A stretch of DNA of 64,000 nt from Bradyrhizobium sp. CCBAU 53351 (lineage in GTDB: Bacteria; Pseudomonadota; Alphaproteobacteria; Rhizobiales; Xanthobacteraceae), in contig NZ_CP030059.1 in the NCBI RefSeq assembly GCF_015291745.1, positions 1,081,501 to 1,145,500 of the forward strand. Direction: 5' to 3'. A program made the translations under genes and the position numbers. Below are positions 44,254 to 52,014 of the stretch, one piece after another. Position 1 is the stretch's first letter, and every line of letters begins with the position of its first letter. The notes under the pieces are model-generated. The model did no database searches and was not told where the DNA came from. It worked only from the letters and a program-made list of their open reading frames with translations.

Positions 44254-45264
44254 CTAAAGCCTCACGACGACCTTGCCGAAATGGGCGCCGCTGCGCAGAT
44301 GCGCATAGGCTTCGGGGACCTCGTCGAACCCAAAGACTCGATCGATGACGGGATGAATCGCGTGTTCGGTCAAGAACCGGTTCATCGCCGTGAAATGGTC
44401 CAACGATCCGACCGTCACTCCGATGATGTCCGCGTTCTCCCATTGCAGGCGCGACAGGTCGGGCTTGGGACCGAAGCCGGTCAAGACGCCGACCTGGACG
44501 ATCTTGCCGCCCGAAGCGACCGATCGCAGCGACCTGTCGTAGGTGCCGGGACCGCCGAGTTCGAGAATATGACTGGCGCCTTCGCCGTGTGTCGCCTTCA
44601 TCAGGTCGACGTCCCAGTCAGGCGTATCTCGGTAGTTGATGAGGATCGAGCCGCCGAGCGCCTTGGCACGTGCGAGCTTCTCGTCCGAGGACGAGATCAC
44701 AATGGCGCGGGCGCCGAGCGCCGCTGCGAATTGAAGCCCGAACAAGGCGACGCCGCCTGTTCCCTGCACCAGCAACATGTCGCCTTTGCCCATGCCGCCG
44801 CGTACGACGAGGCCGTGGAATGCCGTGACGCCCGCACAGGGCAAGGTCGCGGCTTCGACCGATGACAGATGCTGCGGCACGGCGACGAGCGCGTTTGCCG
44901 GCAGCACGACATACTCCGCCAGCATTCCGTCCGTCGCGTTGCCGCCGAGGGATGACGGGACATAGCTCGACTTGAACGGCCCGGAGATCCAGTCGCGAAA
45001 GAACGATGCGGCGACGCGGTCCCCGGGCCGCCATTTCACGACGTCGGAGCCGATGGCGTCGACAACGCCCGCGCCGTCGGAGAGCGGCACGCGGCCGTTG
45101 AGCTCGTTCTGGCCCGCGCGGTCGAGGGTGATGAGATCGCGATAATTCAGACTCGCGGCTTCGACCCGGATGCGAACCTCGCCACTCGCGGGTTCGGGCT
45201 TGTTGACGTCGGCGCGCGCGAGGCGGCCGGCACCAGCATGGCTATTCAAATGATAGGCTTTCAT
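44254..45264 (-). CDS. MDR-superfamily NAD(P)-dependent oxidoreductase (quinone-reductase/ADH-like)
   Basis: A 336-residue medium-chain dehydrogenase. The catalytic-domain motif is ASLNYRDL instead of the zinc-binding Cys of true alcohol dehydrogenases, and the structural zinc Cys set is absent, so it is probably zinc-free. The cofactor loop is LLVQGTGGVALFGLQFAAALGARA. It is divergent from a MerR gene with an operator in the promoter. The substrate is likely an enone or quinone (inference). Confidence 0.9.
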   Translation of the reverse strand: MKAYHLNSHAGAGRLARADVNKPEPASGEVRIRVEAASLNYRDLITLDRAGQNELNGRVPLSDGAGVVDAIGSDVVKWRPGDRVAASFFRDWISGPFKSSYVPSSLGGNATDGMLAEYVVLPANALVAVPQHLSSVEAATLPCAGVTAFHGLVVRGGMGKGDMLLVQGTGGVALFGLQFAAALGARAIVISSSDEKLARAKALGGSILINYRDTPDWDVDLMKATHGEGASHILELGGPGTYDRSLRSVASGGKIVQVGVLTGFGPKPDLSRLQWENADIIGVTVGSLDHFTAMNRFLTEHAIHPVIDRVFGFDEVPEAYAHLRSGAHFGKVVVRL

Positions 45265-45302
45265 CGTTGCGCCCTCTCAAGCGGCATTCACTTGGATGAG
45301 CG

Positions 45303-45337
45303 GACCCTGTAAGGTCTGACAGCGCTGTAAGGGTCAA
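45303..45337 (-). promoter_or_regulatory. MerR-type promoter/operator for the MDR oxidoreductase
   Basis: On the minus strand TTGACC (45337-45332) serves as -35; TTACAG or TACAGG as -10 gives a 19-20 bp spacer, the over-long spacing typical of MerR-activated promoters. The spacer carries the perfect dyad ACAGCGCTGT (45319-45328), and the longer 45316-45331 is nearly perfect. GACCCT/AGGGTC outer arms are also present. Confidence 0.6.
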
Positions 45338-45348
45338 GAGGTTTTCAG

Positions 45349-45696
45349 ATGAAGATTGGCGAGCTGTCCCGAAGGACGGGAGTCAGCGTCCGGATGCTGC
45401 GCTACTACGAAGGGGAAGGGCTGCTGGCGCCGCAGCGAACCACCTCCGGCTATCGTGACTATGGCCCGGCGGAAGAGCAAACCGTTCGGCGCATCAAGAT
45501 GCTTGGCGCGGCCGGCATGACGCTCGAAACCATCCAGCGCCTGCTGCCATGCGTGCGGAATAACGATCCGGCGTTCACGCCGTGCAACGAGCTACGCAAA
45601 ATACTTGCCGAGCAAGTCGATCTGATCAATGAGCGCATCGAGACACTCAGCCAGAGTCGGACGATTCTGGCCGGTTATCTCGCAAGCGTGAACTGA
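45349..45696 (+). CDS. MerR-family regulator
   Basis: A 115-residue regulator: winged HTH MKIGELSRRTGVSVRMLRYYEGEGLLAPQRTTSGYRDYG, then the dimerising helix and a short effector tail. Two Cys (LLPCVRNNDPAFTPCNELR) could sense thiol-reactive compounds or a metal. It is divergent from the MDR oxidoreductase with an 84-bp shared region. Confidence 0.92.
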   Translation: MKIGELSRRTGVSVRMLRYYEGEGLLAPQRTTSGYRDYGPAEEQTVRRIKMLGAAGMTLETIQRLLPCVRNNDPAFTPCNELRKILAEQVDLINERIETLSQSRTILAGYLASVN

Positions 45697-45706
45697 TCGG
45701 AACGCG

Positions 45707-46132
45707 TCAGCCTGCTGCTCGCTTTGCCGTCCAGCCCTCGCGCTCGGCGAACACCCGGCTGACCTCCGCCATGTGCTCCGTGCCCCACGTGCAGAGCGGC
45801 ACGAGCGCCTGGGCAAGGCTATGGCCCAAAGGGGTGAGGCTGTAGTCCACCCGTGGCGGCACCTCCTTGTAGTCGGTGCGCTTCACGAGACCATCGGCCT
45901 CCAGCTCCTTCAATTGCTGGATCAGCACCTTGTCGCTGACGTCGCGTATGGCGCGGCGGAGCTCGCCATAGCGGGTCGGGCCGTCCTGGGCGACGAAGTA
46001 CAGGATCAGCGGCTTCCACTTGCCGGAGACAACCCGCAGGGTCGCGTCCAGGCCGCAGGTGAAGCCGGGCAGGGTTGGCGTGCAGCTCTGGACCGGTGGT
46101 GACGTCGACGCAGGAGAAATCGAGTCTGACAT
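45707..46132 (-). CDS. HxlR-family regulator
   Basis: A 141-residue winged-helix protein with the HxlR pattern CGLDATLRVVSGKWKPLILYFVAQDGPTRYGELRRAIRDVSDKVLIQQLKELEADGLVKR and DYSLTPLGHSLAQAL. The single Cys near residue 26 may be redox-active, as in HypR/QorR relatives. It is divergent from an SDR gene that it probably represses. The stop is 11 bp from the convergent MerR stop. Confidence 0.92.
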   Translation of the reverse strand: MSDSISPASTSPPVQSCTPTLPGFTCGLDATLRVVSGKWKPLILYFVAQDGPTRYGELRRAIRDVSDKVLIQQLKELEADGLVKRTDYKEVPPRVDYSLTPLGHSLAQALVPLCTWGTEHMAEVSRVFAEREGWTAKRAAG

Positions 46133-46142
46133 TTTTTTTGGG

Positions 46143-46185
46143 TACTTACCAAAAGGTGCATACTTGTCGATAGGTGGGTACGCCG
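46143..46185. promoter_or_regulatory. HxlR-binding candidate region
   Basis: GGTACTTACC (46142-46151), AGGTGCATACTT and AGGTGGGTAC form an imperfect series of GGTA(C)/GTAC half-sites, resembling HxlR operators. They fill the 87-bp gap between the HxlR and SDR genes. Confidence 0.4.
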
Positions 46186-46219
46186 CCAGCTCAGTGCAAC
46201 CTCAGTGAAGGAGCACATC

Positions 46220-46954
46220 ATGAGCAGACTACAAGGCAAGACGGCAGTGGTGACCGGCGGCGGCACCGGCATCGGATTTGGCGCGGCGAAACGGTTCGTC
46301 GATGAAGGTGCGTTCGTCTACATTTTCGGGCGGCGGCAGGAGCAGCTCGATGCCGCCGCGGCGAAGCTCGGATCCTCGGCGCGCGCCGTCAGGGGTTCCG
46401 TGACGGATCTGTCCGATCTCGATCGGCTTTACGAGACGGTCCGGAAGGAACGAGGCACGCTCGACGTTCTCTTCGCCAATGCAGGAACCGGGCTGTTCGC
46501 GCCGCTCGGCGAGATCACGGTCGAGCATTACGATCATATCTTCGACGTCAACGTGAAAGGGCTGGTCTTCACCGTGCAGAAGGCCCTGCCGCTGATGAAG
46601 CAGGGCGCGTCGATCATCCTGACGGGTTCGAGCACGGGCGTCATGGGCACGCCGCAGTTCAGCATCTACAGCGCGACCAAGGCCGCGATCCGCAATCTCG
46701 CGCGCAGCTGGGCGCAGGACCTGCGCGGCACCGGCATCCGTGTCAATGTGCTGTCGCCGGGGCCGACCAAGACCGAGCTGGCACTCGAGATCGTCGGCGA
46801 GGAAGCGTTCGATGCACTCGGCAGCGCCACGCCGATCGGACGCGTCGGCGCCCCGAGCGAGACCGGCGCCGTGGCCGCGTTCCTGGCGTCCTCGGACAGC
46901 AGCTACATGACCGGCGGCGAGGTCTTCGTCGACGGAGGCCTCGCGCAAGTCTGA
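46220..46954 (+). CDS. Short-chain dehydrogenase/reductase
   Basis: A 244-residue classical SDR: KTAVVTGGGTGIGFGAAKRF, FANAGTGLFAPLG, Ser in ILTGSSTGVMG, and YSATKAAIRNLARS. The C-terminus is MTGGEVFVDGGLAQV. GAAGGAGCACATC precedes the ATG. It is of the kind induced under HxlR control by electrophiles in many proteobacteria. Confidence 0.93.
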   Translation: MSRLQGKTAVVTGGGTGIGFGAAKRFVDEGAFVYIFGRRQEQLDAAAAKLGSSARAVRGSVTDLSDLDRLYETVRKERGTLDVLFANAGTGLFAPLGEITVEHYDHIFDVNVKGLVFTVQKALPLMKQGASIILTGSSTGVMGTPQFSIYSATKAAIRNLARSWAQDLRGTGIRVNVLSPGPTKTELALEIVGEEAFDALGSATPIGRVGAPSETGAVAAFLASSDSSYMTGGEVFVDGGLAQV

Positions 46955-46987
46955 GATTCGGTCGAATGCCGCCCCAATGAAGGTGTG

Positions 46988-47115
46988 CTCCCTCCCCCGC
47001 TTGCGGGGGAGGGCTGGGAGAGGGTGTCTCCACAGCGGGATAATCCCCTAGAGGAAAGAACCCTCACCCGCGCCTTCGGCGCGACCTCTCCCGCAGGCGG
47101 GAGAGGTGCACCGAG
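46988..47115. repeat. Composite palindromic repeat (CCTCCCCCGC type)
   Basis: Two hairpins, CCTCCCCCGCTTGCGGGGGAGG and CCTCTCCCGCAGGCGGGAGAGG type, flank CTGGGAGAGGGTG / ACCCTCACCC arms. They lie between the SDR and the convergent amidohydrolase and may act as a bidirectional terminator. Confidence 0.7.
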
Positions 47116-47152
47116 CCCGCCTGCTCGATTCAACTCAAGCCTGCTTCGCCCT

Positions 47153-48037
47153 TCAGATCCCCAAGATCTTCCTTGCGTTCGCCTTCAGCACCTTTGGCCG
47201 GATCTCGTCGCGGATCTCGATCTTGGCAAAGTCCGACAGCCAGCGGTCCGGCGTGATGACAGGCCAGTCCGAGCCGAACAGCATCTTGTCCTGCAGGATC
47301 GAGTTGATGTAGCGCACCAGGATCGGCGGGAAATACTTTGGCGACCAGCCCGAGAGATCGATGTAGACGTTCGGCTTGTGGGTCGCGACCGACAGCGCCT
47401 CTTCCTGCCAGGGGAAGGAGGGGTGGGCGAGGATGATCTTGAGGTCGGGGAAATCGGCCGCGACGTCATCCATGTACATCGGGTTGGAATATTTCAGCCG
47501 CATCCCCATGCCGCCGGGCATGCCCGATCCGACCCCCGTCTGGCCGGTGTGAAACAGCGCGATCGCGCCGCCATTGTTGATCTCTTCGTAGAGCGGATAG
47601 GCCATGCGGTCGTTGGCGTAGAAGCCCTGCATGGTCGGATGGAATTTGAAGCCGCGCACACCGTATTCCTCGATCAGCTTGCGCGCCTCGCGGGCGCCGA
47701 GCTTGCCCTTGTGCGGGTCGATCGAGACGAAGGGGATCAGGACGTCGAGATGGTCGGAGGCGGCCTCGATCATCTCGTAATTGTTGTAGCGGCGGAAGCC
47801 GGTCTCGCGCTCGGCATCGACCGGGAAGATCACCGCGGCGATGTTCTTGGAGCGGTAATAGGCCGCGGTCTCCGGCACGGTCGGCGGATGCTTGTTCGGC
47901 GACTTGAAGTATTCCGCCATCTGCGCCTGGAAATCGTCATAGCCGTCGTCGGGGTGGCAGCCGCAGGGCTCCTCGGCATGGGTGTGGATGTCGATGGCGA
48001 CGACTTTGTCGATATCAGGCAGCTTCAGCTTCGGCAT
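47153..48037 (-). CDS. Amidohydrolase (ACMSD-like metal hydrolase/decarboxylase)
   Basis: A 294-residue TIM-barrel of the amidohydrolase_2 family. The metal His-x-His is in AIDIHTHAEE, with further ligands in GFKFHPTMQG, ALFHTGQTG, LAHPSFPW and GSDWPV. It fits gamma-resorcylate decarboxylase/ACMSD-type enzymes that act on aromatic carboxylates. GGGAGGAC precedes the ATG. A 37-bp dyad lies just upstream. Confidence 0.88.
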   Translation of the reverse strand: MPKLKLPDIDKVVAIDIHTHAEEPCGCHPDDGYDDFQAQMAEYFKSPNKHPPTVPETAAYYRSKNIAAVIFPVDAERETGFRRYNNYEMIEAASDHLDVLIPFVSIDPHKGKLGAREARKLIEEYGVRGFKFHPTMQGFYANDRMAYPLYEEINNGGAIALFHTGQTGVGSGMPGGMGMRLKYSNPMYMDDVAADFPDLKIILAHPSFPWQEEALSVATHKPNVYIDLSGWSPKYFPPILVRYINSILQDKMLFGSDWPVITPDRWLSDFAKIEIRDEIRPKVLKANARKILGI

Positions 48038-48377
48038 GGGTGTCCTCCCGACGGGTTGCCAAATTGATTATATGATATAACGAAATTGGCAAGCATCGGT
48101 GGCGGCGAAATCGCTGTCCGCAAAAACCCTTGGCTCGGTCGACCCCGGACGGGCCAGATCGGGCCGATCCGGCCGCATCTACTGTGCATGGGGTTGTTTT
48201 CCAGAATTTGCCGGCTGGGAACGCGGCAGTTAACATTGACATGACCTCCCGCCATGCCTTAAGAACCGCCCCGTCCCGGGCGGTCGTCCGCCAGCGGGAA
48301 AAATCTCATTTTGCCACATTCGCGCGTGCCGCAACGGTAGTGCCGAACACGGCCTTTCGAACGTTCAGGATTCCGCC
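48038..48377. other. Divergent region amidohydrolase / rpmJ
   Basis: 340 bp. It holds the 48056-48092 dyad and the rpmJ leader. No other gene is seen. Confidence 0.5.
48056..48092. promoter_or_regulatory. Nested 37-bp dyad upstream of amidohydrolase
   Basis: Outer arms TTGCCAAATT (48056-48065) and AAATTGGCAA (48083-48092) match with one mismatch. The inner arms TTATAT/ATATAA (48068-48073, 48075-48080) share the same centre, base 48074. The placement 19-55 bp upstream of the ATG fits a GntR-like repressor site. Confidence 0.6.
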
Positions 48378-48503
48378 ATGAAGGTCCGTAACTCGCTGAA
48401 ATCGCTGCGCGGTCGCCATCGCGCCAACCGCCTGGTCCGCCGCAAGGGCCGGGTCTATGTGATCAACAAGGTGCAGCGCCGCTTCAAGGCTCGCCAGGGC
48501 TGA
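48378..48503 (+). CDS. rpmJ: Ribosomal protein L36 (cysteine-free form)
   Basis: 41 residues beginning [20 protein letters not shown] and ending [10 protein letters not shown]. It matches bacterial L36 of the C-minus type that lacks the zinc-binding Cys/His, as is standard in alphaproteobacteria. It is a 50S subunit component. It stands alone, with its own hairpin terminator just downstream. Confidence 0.96.
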   Translation: MKVRNSLKSLRGRHRANRLVRRKGRVYVINKVQRRFKARQG

Positions 48504-48575
48504 TCAGCAAAGGCTGATATTGCCCTGCCGGACGCCTGACGCGCTCCGCAAGACCACGGCTCACACGAGTTTGAC

Positions 48576-48603
48576 GCCGCCTTTGCTTTGCAAGGGCGGC
48601 TTT
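48576..48603 (+). terminator. Terminator after rpmJ
   Basis: Arms GCCGCCTTTG (48576-48585) and CAAGGGCGGC (48591-48600) pair with one G-T, with a 5-base loop, followed by TTTG. The T-run is short. Confidence 0.6.
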
Positions 48604-48622
48604 GCGCGTTTAGACTTTCACC

Positions 48623-49255
48623 ATGGCAGTGAGATTCCTTTTTGCGCGCACCCTGTGTCTGGCCCTCGTGCTGGGAACCGCTGGGCTCGCGCCGGCCTTA
48701 GCACAGCCGGCTGACGCCCCCGGCAAGCAGAAGAAGCTTCCCGAAGCGCCGGCCAAGCTGCCGAAGGTCGATCGCACCAAGAATCTCGATTTCCTGTTCG
48801 GCGCGCTGAAGGCGGCGCCCGACGAGGCCAGCGCCAAGCATGTCGAGGCGCGGATCTGGGCGATCTGGCTGCAGACGCCGAGCGACACCGCGTCCTTGCT
48901 GATGGCGCGCGCCAAGACCGCCGTCGACGCCAAGAAGATCGAGGTCGCGATCAAGCTCCTGGACTCGGTCATCAAGCTCAGGCCCGACTACATCGAGGCC
49001 TGGAACCGGCGCGCCACGCTCTACTACATGCAGAACGATTATGGCCGCTCGCTCGCGGATATCCAGCAGGTGCTGGTCCGGGAGCCGCGCCATTTCGGCG
49101 CGCTCGCAGGTCTCGGCATGATCATGCAGGAGGTCGGTGACGAGAAGCGCGCGCTCGACGCCTACCGCAAGGCGCTCGCCGTCAATCCGCATCTCGAGAA
49201 GATCCCCGACCAGGTCAAGGCGCTGACCGAGAAGGTCGAGGGACGCGATATCTAG
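48623..49255 (+). CDS. Exported TPR-repeat protein
   Basis: 210 residues: signal peptide MAVRFLFARTLCLALVLGTAGLAPALA, a basic linker, then about three to four TPR-like helices (KHVEARIWAIWLQTPSD..., IKLLDSVIKLRPDYIEAWNRRATLYYMQNDYGRSLADIQQVLVREPRHFGALAGLGMIMQEVGDEKRALDAYRKAL). It is probably a periplasmic protein-interaction module. No partner is apparent. Confidence 0.85.
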   Translation: MAVRFLFARTLCLALVLGTAGLAPALAQPADAPGKQKKLPEAPAKLPKVDRTKNLDFLFGALKAAPDEASAKHVEARIWAIWLQTPSDTASLLMARAKTAVDAKKIEVAIKLLDSVIKLRPDYIEAWNRRATLYYMQNDYGRSLADIQQVLVREPRHFGALAGLGMIMQEVGDEKRALDAYRKALAVNPHLEKIPDQVKALTEKVEGRDI

Positions 49256-49380
49256 CCGACAACTCGATCAGCTTTCGAGCGATTGCAGCCCGCATGGATT
49301 AACCACGATCGGAAGCGCGGCATCGTGAGCACTATTGCCGGCGCCGCCGCAGGCCTACCTGCATGGCAGGAGCGAAAGCC

Positions 49381-49641
49381 ATGAAGCGTTTGATCTTTGC
49401 GGGGTGCTTGCTGCTGGCGTCGGGGACGGTGAGCTTCGCCGACGGACTGTTCTGGGTGGTCGGCAACCGCGCCACCGGAAAGTGCAACATCGTGACCAGC
49501 AATCCGGTCATCATCGGCGATATCTGGTTCGGCGACGGTCCCTACAAATCCAGAGCCGATGCCAAGCTTGCCCGTTCGACAATTCGCGTCTGTCCCGCGC
49601 TCACGCCGGACGAGGAAAAGGACGAGGACGGTACGAACTAG
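49381..49641 (+). CDS. Small secreted protein
   Basis: 86 residues with signal peptide MKRLIFAGCLLLASGTVSFA. The mature part (DGLFWVVGNRATGKCNIVTSNPVIIGDIWFGDGPYKSRADAKLARSTIRVCPALTPDEEK) has two Cys, likely a disulfide, and an acidic tail. An in-frame ATG at 49363 is possible. It is of the DUF-type small periplasmic proteins common in rhizobia; function unknown. Confidence 0.7.
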   Translation: MKRLIFAGCLLLASGTVSFADGLFWVVGNRATGKCNIVTSNPVIIGDIWFGDGPYKSRADAKLARSTIRVCPALTPDEEKDEDGTN

Positions 49642-49646
49642 CCTGC

Positions 49647-49691
49647 AGCTAATGCAAGACGAGCTGATGCAGGACGAGCTAATGCAAGACG
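49647..49691. repeat. Three tandem 15-bp repeats
   Basis: AGCTAATGCAAGACG (49647-49661), AGCTGATGCAGGACG (49662-49676), AGCTAATGCAAGACG (49677-49691). Units 1 and 3 are identical. The third supplies the stop of the minus-strand small gene. Confidence 0.85.
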
Positions 49692-49861
49692 CTGCCGCCG
49701 CGCTCGACGAGGCCGCGATCGGCGGCTGCGGCGTAAGCCTTTGCCAGCTCCGTCTCGAGATGCTCGTTGATCAGCAGCAGCGCCCGCACGGCACCGCGCA
49801 GGTCGCCGTTGCAGCTCGCGACGATTTCGTCGATCGCAGTGTCGTTTGATCTGAAGCTCAT
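49679..49861 (-). CDS. Small hypothetical protein (60 aa)
   Basis: 60 residues: MSFRSNDTAIDEIVASCNGDLRGAVRALLLINEHLETELAKAYAAAADRGL... A strong CGGAGGAA site lies five bases before the ATG. It has predicted helices and a Cys. It is not recognised; similar short proteins occur in Bradyrhizobium. Its 3' end runs into the 15-bp tandem repeats. Confidence 0.6.
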   Translation of the reverse strand: MSFRSNDTAIDEIVASCNGDLRGAVRALLLINEHLETELAKAYAAAADRGLVERGGSVLH

Positions 49862-50166
49862 CGAAATTCCTCCGGTTCAAACCAGGACAATTTCTGCCGA
49901 TCTTTCCCACATCCCCTAAGGCCTGCGAGGAGGATCGGCGCCCACCCGCGCCTAGATGGCGGAACCGACCATGGCGATTATAAGGAAGCCGCGATGACGG
50001 CCGCATGAAGCTGTTCCGAGGCTTGCGTGTCCTCTTGGAATATTGTTGATTCCATTGAGTTTTTACGTTCCGCAATTATGCACATATCCACAGCCCCGGC
50101 CTTTTCGGTGGACGCAACGAAAGCCGAGGCTGCGAAACTGCCACCCATCGGACCCGTAGCTGCCCT
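49862..50166. other. Intergenic, no gene recognised
   Basis: About 305 bp upstream of the hydrolase; AT-rich around 50040-50095 (promoter-like), nothing definite. Confidence 0.4.
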
Positions 50167-51150
50167 GTGCCCTGGATCTCCCGGATTCTCTCCATGATCG
50201 TGATGTCAGTCGTGACGGCGCTGGTTGTCCTGGCGCTGGTCACGCAGGCCGGAATCGTCGCCGTGCAGCGCGCCTTTCCGCCGCAGGGCGAGATGGTCGA
50301 GGTCGAGGGCGCTGTGCTTCACGTCGTTGACATCGGCCCGCGCGATAGGGGGGTGCCGATCGTGATGCTGCATGGCGCGAGTGCCAATCTCGAAGCGATG
50401 CGGCGCCCGCTGGGCGACCTCCTTGCCAGGACCCATCGCGTCATCCTGGTGGATCGTCCCGGCCATGGCTGGAGCACGCGCGCGCGGCGCGAGGATTCCA
50501 CGCCGCAGGTCCAGGCGCGGATGATCGACGAGGCGCTTGGCAAGCTCGGGATCGCGCGCGCGGTCTTCGTCGTGCATTCCTGGAGCGGCGCGCTCGGCGC
50601 GCGGCTGGCGCTCGATCATCCGACCCGCGTCGCGGGCCTCGTCATGCTCGCGCCCGTCACCCATCCCTGGCGCGGCGGTGTCGGCCGTTACAACGAGATC
50701 ATCGCGACGCCGGTGATCGGGCCGCTGCTCGCCTACACCATCACTCTGCCGCTCGGGTATTTCCTCACTGACGCCGGTGCGCGCAGCGTGTTCCTGCCGC
50801 AGGTGATGCCTGATGGTTTCGTGCGGGAGTCCGCAACGCCCCTGCTGCTGCGCCCGCGCGAATTCATCGCCAACGCCTATGATCTGGTGACGCTGAAGCA
50901 AGCCGTCGCCGCGCAGGCTCCGCGCTATGGCGAGATCAAAGCCCCGGTCACCATCATCGCCGGCGAGCCCGACAAGACGGTGAGGACCGCCATCCACGCC
51001 CGCCCGTTCGCGGCCATGGTGCCGAATGCGAAGCTGATCGTGCTGCCCGATCTAGGCCACATGGTGCAGAACGCGGTGCCGGATCTGGTGAAGACGGAGA
51101 TCGAGGCGTTGATCGGAAGAATCGTCCCGGCGCAAGCGGCGGCCGATTAG
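50167..51150 (+). CDS. Membrane-anchored alpha/beta hydrolase
   Basis: A 327-residue protein with an N-terminal membrane helix (ILSMIVMSVVTALVVLALVTQAGIVAV) and an alpha/beta hydrolase fold: VVDIGPRDRGVPIVMLHGASANLEAM (oxyanion HG), nucleophile Ser in VVHSWSGALGARLAL, Asp in PDKTV, His in LPDLGHMVQ. The GTG start is at 50167. It is an esterase or lipase-like hydrolase of unknown substrate. Confidence 0.88.
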   Translation: MPWISRILSMIVMSVVTALVVLALVTQAGIVAVQRAFPPQGEMVEVEGAVLHVVDIGPRDRGVPIVMLHGASANLEAMRRPLGDLLARTHRVILVDRPGHGWSTRARREDSTPQVQARMIDEALGKLGIARAVFVVHSWSGALGARLALDHPTRVAGLVMLAPVTHPWRGGVGRYNEIIATPVIGPLLAYTITLPLGYFLTDAGARSVFLPQVMPDGFVRESATPLLLRPREFIANAYDLVTLKQAVAAQAPRYGEIKAPVTIIAGEPDKTVRTAIHARPFAAMVPNAKLIVLPDLGHMVQNAVPDLVKTEIEALIGRIVPAQAAAD

Positions 51151-51185
51151 AGCGCTTTCGAGTGAACGCTGCTCCGGGCTGCGAT

Positions 51186-51223
51186 CGTGGGCACGGCGCT
51201 TTGCGCCTTTGCTCACGCTACGG
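51186..51223. repeat. Half copy of the 93-bp palindromic element
   Basis: GTGGGCACGGCGCTTTGCGCC... CTTTGCTCACGCTACGG matches the right half of elements 7233-7325 and 17143-17235. Confidence 0.65.
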
Positions 51224-51280
51224 CACTGCAGCCGGGACGTGCACCGGATTATCGCGATGACGCCATGGAGAGCGGGCGCC

Positions 51281-51334
51281 AAAACAAAAAGCTGCAGCTT
51301 CGGTCCTGATTGGGTCAGAGCCCGAAGCTGCAGC
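51281..51334 (-). terminator. Terminator of the cytochrome c gene
   Basis: Perfect 13-bp arms GCTGCAGCTTCGG (51291-51303) and CCGAAGCTGCAGC (51322-51334). On the minus strand the stem is followed by TTTTTGTTTT. Confidence 0.85.
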
Positions 51335-51351
51335 GACTGTCTTTTGCGGGC

Positions 51352-51747
51352 TTACTGCTTGGTCTTCCCGTCCTTGTCGAACTGGGAGACGTAGGCCCAG
51401 AGATTGTTGATCTCGGTCTCGTTCTTGATGCCGGCGAACGCCATCTTGGTGCCGGGGATCTTGGCCTTGGGGTCCTTGATGTATTCCTTGAACACGGCCT
51501 CGTTCCAGGTGATGCCGGAATTCTTGTTCGCGTCCGAATAGCTGTAGCCTTCGACGGTGCCCGACTTGCGGCCGTTGAGGCCGTTGAGCTCGGGGCCGAC
51601 CTTGTTCTTGGCGCCTTCGCCGATCGCGTGGCAGGCCAGGCATTTGTTGAACGATGTCTTGCCGGCCGCGACATCCTGCGCCATCGCGGCGGGTGCGGTG
51701 GCAATCATGGTGAGGATCGTCAGTGCGCCAAAGGTCAATTTTGTCAT
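51352..51747 (-). CDS. Class I cytochrome c (c2-like)
   Basis: 131 residues with signal peptide MTKLTFGALTILTMIATAPAAMA. The heme site is KCLACHAIGE (CxxCH), and the distal Met ligand lies in PGTKMAFAGIKN. It is a soluble periplasmic electron carrier, between respiratory complexes. Its sequence fits the short cytochrome c2 of rhizobia. It is monocistronic, with its own terminator. Confidence 0.92.
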   Translation of the reverse strand: MTKLTFGALTILTMIATAPAAMAQDVAAGKTSFNKCLACHAIGEGAKNKVGPELNGLNGRKSGTVEGYSYSDANKNSGITWNEAVFKEYIKDPKAKIPGTKMAFAGIKNETEINNLWAYVSQFDKDGKTKQ

Positions 51748-51911
51748 CGGATGCTCTTCGTCTCTTCCCTGGTGGGTCTGGCCTGGTCGGTCTCTTGCCG
51801 GATCGGCAATCGCCCGACCTGCCGGTTTTGGCAGGCCTGCTCAGCTTGGACAAGCCACCAAACCATGACAGGTTTCATCATTTCCGACTTGTCCCAGAGC
51901 GAACTGGTGAA

Positions 51912-51924
51912 GGATCGTCGATCC
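51912..51924. promoter_or_regulatory. Short palindrome upstream of glcD
   Basis: GGATCGTCGATCC is a perfect 13-bp dyad about 90 bp before the glcD ATG; possible operator for a GntR-type regulator, not proven. Confidence 0.3.
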
Positions 51925-52014
51925 GACTTTCGGATAGCCTACCCAAACGGGCGCGGACGTGATTGATTTGCCGAGACAAAATCGATCATGCGGCGTGAGC
52001 CGGAAGGATAAGTC

